From Amycolatopsis bartoniae (GTDB taxonomy: Bacteria > Actinomycetota > Actinomycetes > Mycobacteriales > Pseudonocardiaceae), in NCBI RefSeq assembly GCF_014191255.1, contig NZ_JACHWH010000005.1, forward strand, positions 310,001 to 374,000: a stretch of DNA of 64,000 bases, read 5' to 3'. Both the position numbers and the translations under genes were made by a program. Shown here piece after piece: positions 34,176-43,764 of this stretch (its first letter is position 1; each line of letters starts with the position of its first letter). The notes beneath the pieces were generated by a model. That model had not been told where the DNA came from. It ran no database searches and saw nothing but the letters and a program-made list of their open reading frames with translations.

Positions 34176-34474
34176 GCGGCCTCCTCGCGGTGCAGACGGC
34201 GCGGACCGGGCGCCCGGCGCCACCACATCCGGTAACCCCACAGCACCAGGCAGACCAGCCCGAGCGCGGCGAGCACGAGCGGGTTGACCAGGCCGGTCGC
34301 TCCGGCGGGAGCAGTCGTGGTGGCGGGAACCGAGGGCGTCGTCCAGTCCAAAGCGGACCGCAGCTCGCCGATGCTCTCCCCCGCGTGCAGGCGCAGCAGC
34401 GGCGACCGCAGCGCCGCCCAGCCGGCCGCCGGCGTGGTGCCGGTGCGGGGTGCTTCCCGTTCGCCGATCGGCAT
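34172..34474 (-). CDS. small single-span membrane protein in the ECF regulon
   Basis: A 100-residue protein with a polar N-terminal part, a Thr/Pro/Ala-rich linker, one membrane span (PLVLAALGLVCLVLWGYRMW) and a basic C-terminal tail. ATG start 30 bp downstream of a ECF-type promoter shared with copper genes. Co-translated with the DUF5134-type protein. Family not recognised; the context suggests a role in the copper response. Confidence 0.7.
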   Translation of the reverse strand: MPIGEREAPRTGTTPAAGWAALRSPLLRLHAGESIGELRSALDWTTPSVPATTTAPAGATGLVNPLVLAALGLVCLVLWGYRMWWRRAPGPRRLHREEAA

Positions 34475-34507
34475 CGTGCTCCCTTCGCTTCCCGCTCACC
34501 TGCACCA

Positions 34508-34533
34508 GTCGTCCGGCGGGAGCGGGAAGTTCC
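34508..34533 (-). promoter_or_regulatory. ECF-type promoter before the small membrane protein
   Basis: On the minus strand GGAACTT (34533-34527) and CGAC (34511-34508) with 17 bases between GGAAC and CGAC, then TGG as at 29171. It drives the 34474-33588 gene pair. Confidence 0.55.
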
Positions 34534-34539
34534 CGGGAG

Positions 34540-36339
34540 TCAGGGCTCGTGCGTCCGCCGGGTGGTGACCGGCTCGCGGTCGCTGGTGAGGTGGCGGGCG
34601 GTGTTGACCAGCCCGACCATGCTGAACGCCTGCGGGGTGTTGCCCGCCTGGCGGCGATCCCGGGTGTCGTACTCCTCGCTGAGCAGGCCGACGTCGTTAC
34701 GCAGCTGGAGCAGCCGTTCGAACAGCCGCCGCGCCTCGGCGGTGCGGCCGGTGCCGTGCAGGGCGTCGGCGAGCCAGAACGAGCAGGCGAGGAAGGCGTT
34801 CTCCTTCCCCTCCAGGCCGTCGACACCGCCGTCGGCTTCCGGGTCGTAGCGGCGCAGGAAGCCGTCGTGGTCCAGCTCCCGGCGAACGGCGTCGACGGTG
34901 CCGCGCACGCGCCGGTCGGTCCAGGGCAGGAACCCCACGCGCGGCAGGAGCAGGAGGGCGGCGTCGAGGCCGCGCGAGCCGTAGAACTGGGTGAACGTGC
35001 CGCGTTCCGCGTCGTAGCCCTTGTCGCAGACGTCCTCGTGGATGCGGTCACGCAGCCGCCGCCAGTGGTCCACGGGCCCGTCGAGGCCGTGGTTCTCGAC
35101 CGTGCGCACGGCGCGGTCGACCCCGGCCCAGGCCATGACCTTCGAGTGCACGAAGTGCCGGGCCGGGCCGCGGACCTCCCACAGGCCGTTGTCCGGCCGG
35201 TCCCAGTGGCCTTCGAGGAAGTCGAGCAGCCCGCGTTGCAGGTCCCACACCGGTTCGACGGCGGGCAGCCCGTCCTCGCGGCACAGGTGCAGCCCGTCGA
35301 GGACCTCGCCCCACACGTCGAGCTGGAACTGGCCGGCCGCGGCGTTGCCGACGCGGACCGGCGCGGCGCCCTCGTACCCGTCCAGCCAGTCCACTGTGGA
35401 CTCCGGGAGCCGCCGCGTGCCGTCGAGCCCGTACAGGATCTGCAGGTCGGCGGGATCGCCCGCGACCGCGCGCACGAGCCATTCGCGCCACGCGCGGGCC
35501 TCGTCGGTGTAGCCGGTGCCCAGCAGGGCCTGCAGCGTGAAGGTGGCGTCGCGCAGCCAGCAGTAGCGGTAGTCCCAGTTGCGGGCGCCGCCGAACTGCT
35601 CGGGCAGCGACGTCGTGGCGGCGGCGAGGATGCCGCCGGTGGGCCGGTAGGTCAGCGCCTTGAGCGTGACGAGCGCCCGGCGGACCTCGGCGGACCACGG
35701 CCCTTCGTAGCGGCACCGGGAGATCCACTCCGTCCAGAAGCGCTCGGTGTCGCGCAGCGAGTCCTCCGGGTCCGCCACCTTCGGATGCGGCAGGTGCGAC
35801 TCCCGGTAGGTGAGCACGAAGGGGACGCGCTCGCCCGCCGCCACGGTGAACTCCGCGGTGGTGCTCAGATCGTGGCCGTGCAGGGGCACCGGCGTGCGCA
35901 GCCACACCGCGTCCGGGCCGGCGACGGCGGCGATCCCCCCGTCCTGGTGCCGCACCCACGGGACGATCGAGCCGTAGTCGAACCGCAGGCGCAGCGACAT
36001 CCGCATCGGGACGCGGCCCGACACGCCTTCGACGACGCGCACGACGTCCGGCGCTTCGCCGCGCGGGGGCATGAAGTCCAGCACCCGCACGGTGCCGTCC
36101 GGGGTGTCCCATTCGCTGGACAGGATGAGCGTGTCGCCCCGGTAACCGCGGCGGGTGGCGGGGCCGCCGGACGCCGGGGCGAGCTGCCACGTTCCGGCGC
36201 TGTCGTCGTGCAGCAGGGCGGCGAAGCACGCCGGGGAGTCGAACCGCGGCAGGCACAGCCAGTCGACGGCACCCTCGCGGGAGACGAGCGCCGCGGTGTG
36301 CAGGTCGCCGAGCAGGGCGTAGTCCTCGATGAGCGCCAC
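34540..36339 (-). CDS. glycoside hydrolase family 15 (trehalase/glucoamylase-like)
   Basis: A 599-residue GH15 enzyme without signal peptide. The N-terminal beta domain begins MALIEDYALLGDLHTAALVS; the (alpha/alpha)6 barrel holds FGGARNWDYRYCWLRDATFT, the conserved substrate-binding signature. Cytosolic actinobacterial members of this subgroup include a mycobacterial trehalase, so trehalose or a related alpha-glucoside is the likely substrate. ATG start, four bp after the glucose dehydrogenase-like gene; last gene of a long minus-strand operon. Confidence 0.9.
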   Translation of the reverse strand: MALIEDYALLGDLHTAALVSREGAVDWLCLPRFDSPACFAALLHDDSAGTWQLAPASGGPATRRGYRGDTLILSSEWDTPDGTVRVLDFMPPRGEAPDVVRVVEGVSGRVPMRMSLRLRFDYGSIVPWVRHQDGGIAAVAGPDAVWLRTPVPLHGHDLSTTAEFTVAAGERVPFVLTYRESHLPHPKVADPEDSLRDTERFWTEWISRCRYEGPWSAEVRRALVTLKALTYRPTGGILAAATTSLPEQFGGARNWDYRYCWLRDATFTLQALLGTGYTDEARAWREWLVRAVAGDPADLQILYGLDGTRRLPESTVDWLDGYEGAAPVRVGNAAAGQFQLDVWGEVLDGLHLCREDGLPAVEPVWDLQRGLLDFLEGHWDRPDNGLWEVRGPARHFVHSKVMAWAGVDRAVRTVENHGLDGPVDHWRRLRDRIHEDVCDKGYDAERGTFTQFYGSRGLDAALLLLPRVGFLPWTDRRVRGTVDAVRRELDHDGFLRRYDPEADGGVDGLEGKENAFLACSFWLADALHGTGRTAEARRLFERLLQLRNDVGLLSEEYDTRDRRQAGNTPQAFSMVGLVNTARHLTSDREPVTTRRTHEP

Positions 36340-36343
36340 GGCC

Positions 36344-37396
36344 TCAGTCCTCCAGCATGACGACGACCTTGACGTCGTCTTCGCGGGCGTCGAAGGCGTC
36401 GGTCGCCCGATCGAGCGGGACGCGCCGTGTGATCAGGTCTTCCAGCCAGGACGGGTCGGCCTTCGCGAGGGCGTCGGCGGCCGCACGGTAGTGGCGCAGG
36501 TTCGCGTTGACCGACCCGAGCACGACGCTGTTCTCCAGCACCAGGTCCCGGTTGACGGTTCCGGCGTCGATGCGCAGCGGGCGGCCGGTCGAGGAGACGC
36601 CGGTGAGGCAGACGATGCCGTACGGGGCGGTGCCGGTGATCGCGTCGAACACCACGCTGCCCGCGCCGGTCGCCTCGATCACCACGTCCGGCTGGAGCTT
36701 CTTGGTGACCTCGGCGGTGTCCTCGGCATGGTAGGTGGCGCCGAGCCGGCGGACCAAGTCCGGCTTCGGCCCGTCGGTGACCCTGTCCAGCACGTGCACG
36801 TCGAGGCCGCGCTGGACGCCGAGCAGGGCGGCGAGCAGCCCGATCGGCCCCGCTCCGGTCACCAGTGCGCGGCGGGGTTCGAACCAGGCCCGCTTGCCCA
36901 CCCGCCACACCTCGTCCCACGCCTTGGCCACCACGCTGGTCGGCTCCAGCAGCACGCCGGTGCGGTGCAGGCCGGGATCGAGGCGGACGGCGTAGTCCTG
37001 CTCCACCGTCCACAGTGTACTGCCGTAGCCGTCGACCTCCTTGATACCGCGCTCGGTGTAGCGGCCGTTGCGGCACATGTCGAACTCGCCGTGCGCGCAG
37101 GCCCCGCACGGCTCGGGGTCCGGCCGCCGCACGACGCCGACGACGAGGTCGCCCTCGGTGAAGTCGCTGCCGTCCGGCGCGTGGCGGACCCGGCCCAGGG
37201 ACTCGTGGCCGAGCACCAGCCGGTCCCGGCCCGGCGGCGCCCAGCCGTAGTCCCCGGCCGCGATCTCCTTGTCGGTGCCGCACACGCCGAGCGCCAGCCC
37301 CTCGACGAGCAGTTCGTGCTCCGCGGGCTGCGGGTCGGGCACCTCGGCGACGGCCAGGGACCCGCTCCGGCCGGGGGTGACGGTCAGCGCATGCAT
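36344..37396 (-). CDS. glucose 1-dehydrogenase-like zinc MDR enzyme
   Basis: A 350-residue MDR enzyme. GVCGTDKEIAAGDYG and LVLGHESLGRV give the catalytic zinc site in the form seen in archaeal/bacterial glucose dehydrogenases (Asp after GT); CGACAHGEFDMC is the structural zinc loop; ALVTGAGPIGLLAALLG binds NAD(P). The product would be gluconolactone. ATG at 37396 lies within the end of the DUF6292 gene (13-bp overlap), behind GAGAGG. Placed with GH15, it suggests oxidation of released glucose. Confidence 0.9.
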   Translation of the reverse strand: MHALTVTPGRSGSLAVAEVPDPQPAEHELLVEGLALGVCGTDKEIAAGDYGWAPPGRDRLVLGHESLGRVRHAPDGSDFTEGDLVVGVVRRPDPEPCGACAHGEFDMCRNGRYTERGIKEVDGYGSTLWTVEQDYAVRLDPGLHRTGVLLEPTSVVAKAWDEVWRVGKRAWFEPRRALVTGAGPIGLLAALLGVQRGLDVHVLDRVTDGPKPDLVRRLGATYHAEDTAEVTKKLQPDVVIEATGAGSVVFDAITGTAPYGIVCLTGVSSTGRPLRIDAGTVNRDLVLENSVVLGSVNANLRHYRAAADALAKADPSWLEDLITRRVPLDRATDAFDAREDDVKVVVMLED

Positions 37397-37734
37397 GGGG
37401 GATTCCTCTCGGTCTGGTGTTCCAGTACAACGCGGACCTGTCCCGCCAGCCACTCGGGCCGTGGCCGCGGGGGCACCGGCCACGCGGCGAGGACCTCGGG
37501 CGGTTCGTCCCGCTCGGGTTCGACGGCCAGGCACCAGCCTCGGTCGCTGCTCCACTGGAGCATCAGGAAGCGGCCGGGGTGGCGGGCGGGCCGGTCGGCC
37601 AGTGCGATGTAGGCGGTGGAGGGCGCGGCGGCCTCGCTCCAGCAGGCCGCGGGCTCGACTCCGAGGAGCCGCGCGACGGTCTCGACGTAGTGGCGCAACT
37701 CCTGGCGCCGTCCGGATTCCGGTTCCGGTTTCAC
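37384..37734 (-). CDS. DUF6292-like small protein
   Basis: A 116-residue soluble protein (ELRHYVETVARLLGVEP, WSSDRGWCLAVEPE), with the pattern of the actinobacterial DUF6292 family. GTG start with AGCGGAGG upstream, 13 bp after the enolase-superfamily gene, and overlapping the next gene by 13 bp, so it is in the same operon. Function unknown; the family is often found with DNA-related and regulatory genes, so its presence in a catabolic operon is unexplained. Confidence 0.7.
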   Translation of the reverse strand: MKPEPESGRRQELRHYVETVARLLGVEPAACWSEAAAPSTAYIALADRPARHPGRFLMLQWSSDRGWCLAVEPERDEPPEVLAAWPVPPRPRPEWLAGQVRVVLEHQTERNPPCMR

Positions 37735-37747
37735 GGTTTCCTCCGCT

Positions 37748-38836
37748 TCAGCCGACGGCGAAGCGTTCGATGTCGGGTCTGAGCGTCAGCCCGTGCCCGG
37801 GCACCGCCGGGTCCGGGGCGACCCGGCCGCCCGCGGGGTCGAGGGCGCCGTCGAAGAAGCGCGACTCGATGCGGTCGTGGTCGGCGAACCATTCGAGGTG
37901 CCGGAAGTTCGGTGTCGCGGCCGCCACGTGGGCCGACAGGTTCGGCGCGCAGTGCGCGGACACCTCCCGGTTCGCCGCGGCCGCGACCGCCGCGATCCGG
38001 CGCCATTCGGTGTAGCCGCCGCAGCGGGTGACGTCGACCTGCACACAGTCGACGGCCGGGACCAGGCGGGCGAAGTACGGCAGGTCGTAGCCGTACTCCC
38101 CCGCCGCGATGTCCACTGTGGTCACTGCCCGCAGCTCGGCGAGCCCGGCCAGGTCGTCGCTGGAGACCGGCTCCTCGAACCAGCGCACGTCGCAGTCTTC
38201 CAGTCGTCTGGCGATCCGGCGGGCCTGGCCGACGGAGTAGCCGCCGTTGGCGTCGACGTACAGCTCGGCGTCACGGCCGATCACGGCGCGAGCGGCGCGG
38301 ACGCGGGCGAGGTCGCGCTCGGGTTCGGTACCCCACGCCTCACCGATCTTGATCTTCACGCGCGGAATGCCCTGCCGGTGCACCCACGTGTCGAGCTGCG
38401 TCTCCAGCTGCCGCCTGCTCTGGCTGGTGAACCCGCCGCTGCCGTAGAGCGCGACCTCCGTCCGGGCCCGGCCGAGCAGGCGCGAAACCGGAAGCCCGGC
38501 TGTGCGGGCCGCGGCATCCCACAACGCGATGTCCACAGCGGACAGTGCACACGAGACGATGCCGGGGCGGCCGAGGTTGCGGATCCGGTGCTGCATCGCC
38601 GTCCACCGCTCGGGCACGTCGAGCACCTCGCGGTCCTGGATCGCCGGGGCGAGCACTCCGGTGACCACGTCGGCCGCCGCGGTGTCGGCGTACGTCCAGC
38701 CCACGCCCGTCACGTCGCCGGCCCGGACGTGGACGACCACGATCGTCGTGGCGTCCCAGTCGAGCGTGCCGTCGGACTCCGGCGCCGGGGTGGGGATCCG
38801 GTACGCGCGGGCCGTGACGCTGTCGATGGTGGTCAC
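37748..38836 (-). CDS. enolase-superfamily enzyme (mandelate racemase/muconate cycloisomerase type)
   Basis: A 362-residue enzyme with the capping domain (about 1-120) and TIM barrel. The KxK catalytic pair is in RVKIKIGEAWG (about residue 162); metal ligands are in YVDANGGY, WFEEPVSS and DIAAGEYGYD; a late SAHCAPNLSAHV holds the His base. These features fit acid-sugar dehydratases or racemases. GTG at 38836 overlaps the TPP-enzyme stop as GTGA. Substrate not assignable; sugar acids would suit the neighbouring glucose dehydrogenase. Confidence 0.9.
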   Translation of the reverse strand: MTTIDSVTARAYRIPTPAPESDGTLDWDATTIVVVHVRAGDVTGVGWTYADTAAADVVTGVLAPAIQDREVLDVPERWTAMQHRIRNLGRPGIVSCALSAVDIALWDAAARTAGLPVSRLLGRARTEVALYGSGGFTSQSRRQLETQLDTWVHRQGIPRVKIKIGEAWGTEPERDLARVRAARAVIGRDAELYVDANGGYSVGQARRIARRLEDCDVRWFEEPVSSDDLAGLAELRAVTTVDIAAGEYGYDLPYFARLVPAVDCVQVDVTRCGGYTEWRRIAAVAAAANREVSAHCAPNLSAHVAAATPNFRHLEWFADHDRIESRFFDGALDPAGGRVAPDPAVPGHGLTLRPDIERFAVG

Positions 38837-40614
38837 GGCAGCAGTTCCTGGGCTTTGGTTTTGAGGCCTTGGGCCATGAGGTGCCAGGCGTTGGGGTCGC
38901 CTTTGAGGACGGCTTCGGCGGCGGATTTCATTTGTTCGAAGGTGGCGTGTGGGGGGATGGGTGGGACTTCGGGGTCGCAGCGCACGTCGAGCAGGGCGGG
39001 TTTGTCGGCGGCCAGCGCGCGGTCCCAGGCGGGGCCGAGCTGGTCGGGGTGCTCGACGGCGATGGCTTCGAAGCCGAGGGAGCGGGCGATTTCGGCGTAG
39101 GAGATGTCGGGCAGGGATTGGGATTCCTCGAACTTCGGTGCCCCGCCCATCGCGCGCAGTTCCCAGGTGACCTGGTTGAGGTCGTTGTTGTGGAACACGC
39201 ACACCACCAGCCGCGGATCGGTCCACAGGTGCCGGTAGCGGGCGATGGTGATCAGCTCGGCCAGCCCGTTCATCTGCATCGCCCCGTCCCCTTCGAGCGC
39301 GATGACCGGCCGGTCGGGGTGGGCGAACTTCGCCCCGATCGCATACGGCACCCCCGGCCCCATCGTCGCCAACGTCCCCGAGAGGGTGGAACGCACCCGG
39401 CCGCGGATCTTGAGGTTACGGGCGTACCAGTTCGTCGAGGACCCGGAATCCGCGGTGATGATCGCGTCGTCGGGCAGGCGGGTGGAGAGTTCGTGCACGA
39501 TCCGCATCGGGTTGACCGGGTTCGCCTCCAGCATCGCCTGCGAGGTGACGGTGTCCCACCAGTCGGTGACGTTGCGCTCGATCGTCTCCCGCCACGACCG
39601 GTCGCTCTTACGGGTCAGCATCGGCAGCAGGGCGCGCAGCGTGGCCTGGGCTTCGCCGACCAGGTTGACCTCGGTCGGATACCGCATCCCGATCATCGAC
39701 CCGTCCAGGTCGATCTGCACGGCACGGGCCTGGCCGAACTCGGGCAGGAACTGGCTGTAGGGAAAGTTCGAGCCCACGATCAGCAGGGTGTCGCAGTCGC
39801 GCATCAGCTCATACGACGGGCGCGTGCCCAAAAGCCCGATCGACCCGGTCACATACGGCAGGTCATCGGGCAGCACATCCTTACCCAACAACGCCTTCGC
39901 CACCCCCGCCCCGGTCACCTCGGCCAGCTCCCGCACCTCCGCGGCGGCGTTACGCGCACCCTGACCGATCAGGATCGCGACCTTCTCCCCGGCGTTGAGG
40001 ATTTCCGCGGCGTGGGCGAGTTCGTCCTCCGGCGGAATCGTCACCGGATGCGGCCACCCGGGCGCGCTCGAGGGCACCTGCTTGAACGCGTGCCCGGGCG
40101 GGGAGTACGGGGATTCCTGCAGATCCGCCGGGATGATCACCGCGGTCGGGGCCCGCTTCGCCAACGCGGTGCGGATCGCGCGGTCCAGCGCATTCGGCAG
40201 CTGCTCGGCGACGTTGACCTCGACCAGATACTCACTGGCCACGTCCTTGTACAACGCCTGCAAATCCACTTCCTGCTGATACGCACCCCCCATCGCGCTG
40301 CGCGCGGTCTGGCCCACGATCGCGACCACCGGCACATGATCCAGCTTCGCGTCGTACAACCCGTTCAACAGATGAATCGCCCCCGGCCCCGAGGTCGCCA
40401 GGCACACCCCGACCTGACCGGAAAACTTCGCAAACCCCACCGCCTCGAACGCGGCCATCTCCTCATGCCGCGCCTGCACGAACCGCGGCTGGTTGTCCGC
40501 CCTCCCGAACGACGCCACAATCCCGTTGATCCCATCGCCCGGATAGGCGAAAACCTGCTCAACACCCCACTCACGCAACCGCCGCAACAGGTAGTCGCCC
40601 ACTGTCTCGTTCAT
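38833..40614 (-). CDS. thiamine-diphosphate-dependent enzyme, pyruvate oxidase-like
   Basis: A 593-residue ThDP enzyme of the pyruvate oxidase/acetolactate synthase family. The catalytic glutamate lies in ARHEEMAAFEAVGFA; the ThDP/Mg motif is ALEGDGAMQMNGLAELITIA through HNNDLNQVTWE; the central domain binds a nucleotide (PVVAIVGQTARS, IGQGARN). ATG at 40614 overlaps the upstream gene as ATGA; GGAAGG lies upstream. Pyruvate or another 2-oxo acid is the probable substrate, and the coupled FAD/Fe-S oxidase could supply it. Confidence 0.92.
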   Translation of the reverse strand: MNETVGDYLLRRLREWGVEQVFAYPGDGINGIVASFGRADNQPRFVQARHEEMAAFEAVGFAKFSGQVGVCLATSGPGAIHLLNGLYDAKLDHVPVVAIVGQTARSAMGGAYQQEVDLQALYKDVASEYLVEVNVAEQLPNALDRAIRTALAKRAPTAVIIPADLQESPYSPPGHAFKQVPSSAPGWPHPVTIPPEDELAHAAEILNAGEKVAILIGQGARNAAAEVRELAEVTGAGVAKALLGKDVLPDDLPYVTGSIGLLGTRPSYELMRDCDTLLIVGSNFPYSQFLPEFGQARAVQIDLDGSMIGMRYPTEVNLVGEAQATLRALLPMLTRKSDRSWRETIERNVTDWWDTVTSQAMLEANPVNPMRIVHELSTRLPDDAIITADSGSSTNWYARNLKIRGRVRSTLSGTLATMGPGVPYAIGAKFAHPDRPVIALEGDGAMQMNGLAELITIARYRHLWTDPRLVVCVFHNNDLNQVTWELRAMGGAPKFEESQSLPDISYAEIARSLGFEAIAVEHPDQLGPAWDRALAADKPALLDVRCDPEVPPIPPHATFEQMKSAAEAVLKGDPNAWHLMAQGLKTKAQELLP

Positions 40615-43600
40615 GCCTTCATTCCCTTCCGGACAAGTCGAACACCGCTCCACAGCAGGGCTCCCGCCGCTGCGAGCGCTCCTGCCTTCGCCGCCGGGCC
40701 CGGTGCCCCGGGACGGGGCGCGAGCCGCCGTTCGGGCTCCGCGCCGGGACTTCCGGGAGCCGCGGCCAGCAGCTCGGCCAGGTGCATCGCCTCCCGGCCA
40801 CCGCTGTCGAGCTGGGAAATCTGCGTGCGGCAGCTGAACCCGTCGGCCAGCACTGCCACGTCCCGCTCCGTCTCACGCAATCTCGGCAGCAGCACCCGCT
40901 CCGCGCAGGCCTCGCTGACCTCCAGGTGCCCGGGCTCGAACCCGAAGTTGCCCGCCAGCCCGCAGCAGCCCGAGTCGAGCTGCTCGGCGTCGACGCCCGC
41001 CTGCCGCAGCAGCTCGCGGTCGGCGTCCCAGCCCAGCACGGCGTGCTGGTGGCAGTGCACCTGCGCCACCGCCCGCACGGCCTCCTCGCCGAACGCGGGC
41101 GGCCGGTAGCCCGGGGACTTCTCCGTCAGCAGCTCGGCGAGCGTCACGGTCTGCTCCCGCAGCCGCCGCACGTCCTGGTCCTCGGGGAACAGCTCGGCCG
41201 CGTCCGAGCGGAACACCGCCGCGCACGAAGGTTCGAGCGCCAGCACCAGGCCGCCGTCACGCAGGTGCGGCGCGAGCGCCCGTGCCGTGCGGCCGAGCAC
41301 CTTCTTGCCGGTCGCGAGCTGGCCCGTCGAGATCCACGTCAGCCCGCAGCACAACGGTTCCGCCGGCATCGTGACCCGCCAGCCCGCGTCCTCGGCGACC
41401 TGCACCGCGGCGGCGCCGATGTGCGGGTGGAAGTGGTTGGTGAACGTGTCCGGCCACAGCAGCACCGTGCCCCGCACGCCCTGGCCCCGCGGACCGCGCC
41501 GCGCGAACCACTGCTGCAGCGTCTCCCCCGCGAACAACGGGACCTCCCGCCGCTCGACACCCGCGACGGCCACCGCGAGCCGCGACAGCAGCGGCGCGTG
41601 CGTGACCGCGTTGAGCACCGGCCCCAGCCGCGTGCGCCCCACGAGCTGCGCCACCACCGGCAGCCAGCCCATCGCCAGGTGCGCCCGCGGCCGCCGCCAC
41701 TGCCGTCCCGCGTAGTGGTGCGCGAGGAACTCCGCCTTGTAGGTCGCCATGTCCACATTGGCCGGACAGTCGGTCTTGCAGCCCTTGCACGCCAGGCACA
41801 GGTCGAGCGCCTCGCGCACCTCGTCCGAGCGCCAGCCGTCGGTGAGCGGGCCGTCGCCGTGCCCGTTCAGCATCTCGAACAGCAGCCGCGCCCGGCCGCG
41901 CGTCGAGTGCTCCTCCTCGCCGGTCACCTGGTACGACGGGCACATCACCTGGTGTCCCTCGGTGACGTGCTGGCGGCAGCGCCCCACGCCGACGCACCGG
42001 TTCGCCGCCTCGGCGAAGGAGCCGCCGTCGTGCGGGAACCGGAAGAACAGGTCCTGCGGGGTCGCCGGAGCCCAGTCGCCGCCGAGGCGCAGGTGCGCGT
42101 CCAGCGGCGCCGGCGCGACGACCTTGCCGGGGTTCATCCGGTTGCCCGGGTCGAAGATCGCCTTGAGCTGCCCGAAGGCCCGCGAGATCTCCGGCCCGAA
42201 CATCTTCGGCAGCAGCTCGCCGCGGGTCTGCCCGTCGCCGTGCTCGCCCGACAGCGAACCGCCGAACTCCACCACCAGGTCCGCGGCCGCCTCCAGGAAG
42301 CGGCGGTAGGTGGCCACCCCGTCGGCGGTGTAGAGGTCGAACGGGATGCGCGTGTGCACGCAGCCCTGGCCGAAGTGCCCGTACAGCGCGGGGCCGGTGT
42401 CGCTCGCGTACCCGAACTCCTCGTACAGCTTCCGCAGCCGCCGCAGGTAGTCGCCGAGGCGTTCGGGCGGGACGGCGGAGTCCTCCCAGCCCTCGAACGT
42501 GTCCGGCCGGTGCGGCACGTGGGCGGTGGCGCCGAGCCCGGCTTCGCGGACCTGCCACAGCTCCTTCTCGTGCCGCGGGTCGTCGAGGAAGGCCACGGTG
42601 GGGTCGTGCTCGGTGTCGCGCAGCGCGTCGAGCATCCGGTGCGCCTGGGCGTCCGCCTCCTCCTCGGTGTCCGCGCCGAACTGCACCATCAGGAACGCGC
42701 GGCCCTCGGGCAGCTCCCGCAGGGCCTCCGGGTTGAGGTGCTTGATCTGCTCGTCGCGGATGAGCTTCGCGTCCAGCCCCTCCAGCGCGATCGGCTCGTG
42801 CGGCAGGATCGACGTGACCGCGTCGCCCGCCTTCGCCACGTCCGGATAGCCGAGCACCACCAGCGTGCGCTCGCGGACCACGGGCACCAGCTTCAGCTCC
42901 GCCCGCAGCACGGTGACCAAAGTGGACTCACTGCCCACCAGCAGGCCGCCGACGTCGAAACCGTGCTCGGGCAGCAGCGAGTCCAGGTTGTACCCGGACA
43001 CCCGCCGCGGGATGTCGGGGAAGCGCGCGCGGATCTCGTCGCCGTACTGGTCACGCAGCGCTCGCAGCTGCCGGTAGATCGCCGCCTTCGGGTCGCCGCG
43101 GCGCTCGATCTCCGCGTACTCCTCGTCCGTGGTGGGGCCGCACCAGAAGCGCGTGCCGTCGTAGCAGAGCACTTCGAGCGCCGCGATGTTGTCGACGACC
43201 TTGCCCGTGCGCTGCGCGGTGGCCCCGCACGAGTTGTTGCCGATCATCCCGCCCAGCGTGCAGTTCGGGTGCGTCGCGGGCTCCGGCCCGAAGCGCAGCC
43301 CGGTGTCCGCGAGCTGCCGGTTGAGGTCGTCGAGCACGATCCCCGGCTGCACGACGCACGTGCGCGCTCCGGCGTCGACCGACTCCAGCCGGTGGCAGTA
43401 CTTCGACCAGTCGAGCACCACGGCGGCGTTGGTGCACTGGCCGGCGAGGCTCGTCCCGCCACCGCGGGAGAGCACCGGCGCGCCGTGCTCGCGCGCCACG
43501 GCGATGGCCTCGGCCCCGGCCTCGGGTGTTCGGGGCACCACGACCCCGATCGGCACCTGCCGGAAGTTCGAGGCGTCGGTCGAATAGGCCGCACGGGTGC

Positions 43601-43718
43601 CCGCGTCGAACCGGACCTCACCGTCCACCCGCTCCCGCAGTGCGGCGGCCAGCGCGACGCTGTCCGTTTCCTGGTTTTCGTGCCGGATCACCGGCTCCGG
43701 CAGGTTCGTCGTACTCAC
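40611..43718 (-). CDS. FAD-linked and iron-sulphur oxidoreductase (D-lactate/2-hydroxy acid dehydrogenase type)
   Basis: A 1035-residue fusion. The N-terminal PCMH-type FAD domain has SRGGGTSLAGQCTNAAVVLD and HPNCTLGGMIGNNSCGATA; the FAD_oxidase C domain follows; then 4Fe-4S ligands in CVGVGRCRQH and CLACKGCKTDCP, and two CCG-type cysteine motifs (PLCCGLTWIS, SGCCGLAGNFGF). The last 25 residues are hydrophobic. Family members oxidise D-lactate or D-2-hydroxyglutarate. First gene of the operon; GTG or ATG start at 43718, divergent from the MarR gene across a palindromic operator. Confidence 0.92.
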   Translation of the reverse strand: MSTTNLPEPVIRHENQETDSVALAAALRERVDGEVRFDAGTRAAYSTDASNFRQVPIGVVVPRTPEAGAEAIAVAREHGAPVLSRGGGTSLAGQCTNAAVVLDWSKYCHRLESVDAGARTCVVQPGIVLDDLNRQLADTGLRFGPEPATHPNCTLGGMIGNNSCGATAQRTGKVVDNIAALEVLCYDGTRFWCGPTTDEEYAEIERRGDPKAAIYRQLRALRDQYGDEIRARFPDIPRRVSGYNLDSLLPEHGFDVGGLLVGSESTLVTVLRAELKLVPVVRERTLVVLGYPDVAKAGDAVTSILPHEPIALEGLDAKLIRDEQIKHLNPEALRELPEGRAFLMVQFGADTEEEADAQAHRMLDALRDTEHDPTVAFLDDPRHEKELWQVREAGLGATAHVPHRPDTFEGWEDSAVPPERLGDYLRRLRKLYEEFGYASDTGPALYGHFGQGCVHTRIPFDLYTADGVATYRRFLEAAADLVVEFGGSLSGEHGDGQTRGELLPKMFGPEISRAFGQLKAIFDPGNRMNPGKVVAPAPLDAHLRLGGDWAPATPQDLFFRFPHDGGSFAEAANRCVGVGRCRQHVTEGHQVMCPSYQVTGEEEHSTRGRARLLFEMLNGHGDGPLTDGWRSDEVREALDLCLACKGCKTDCPANVDMATYKAEFLAHHYAGRQWRRPRAHLAMGWLPVVAQLVGRTRLGPVLNAVTHAPLLSRLAVAVAGVERREVPLFAGETLQQWFARRGPRGQGVRGTVLLWPDTFTNHFHPHIGAAAVQVAEDAGWRVTMPAEPLCCGLTWISTGQLATGKKVLGRTARALAPHLRDGGLVLALEPSCAAVFRSDAAELFPEDQDVRRLREQTVTLAELLTEKSPGYRPPAFGEEAVRAVAQVHCHQHAVLGWDADRELLRQAGVDAEQLDSGCCGLAGNFGFEPGHLEVSEACAERVLLPRLRETERDVAVLADGFSCRTQISQLDSGGREAMHLAELLAAAPGSPGAEPERRLAPRPGAPGPAAKAGALAAAGALLWSGVRLVRKGMKA

Positions 43719-43751
43719 CCGACCTCCCTCGTCCGTCTCCCTCTACAATAC

Positions 43752-43764
43752 TTGCGTGACGCAA
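43752..43764. promoter_or_regulatory. MarR operator, copy 1
   Basis: A perfect 13-bp palindrome TTGCGT-G-ACGCAA overlaps the GTG start codon of the MarR gene and lies 33 bp from the divergent oxidase start. A second copy with the same arms is at 44200. Confidence 0.7.
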
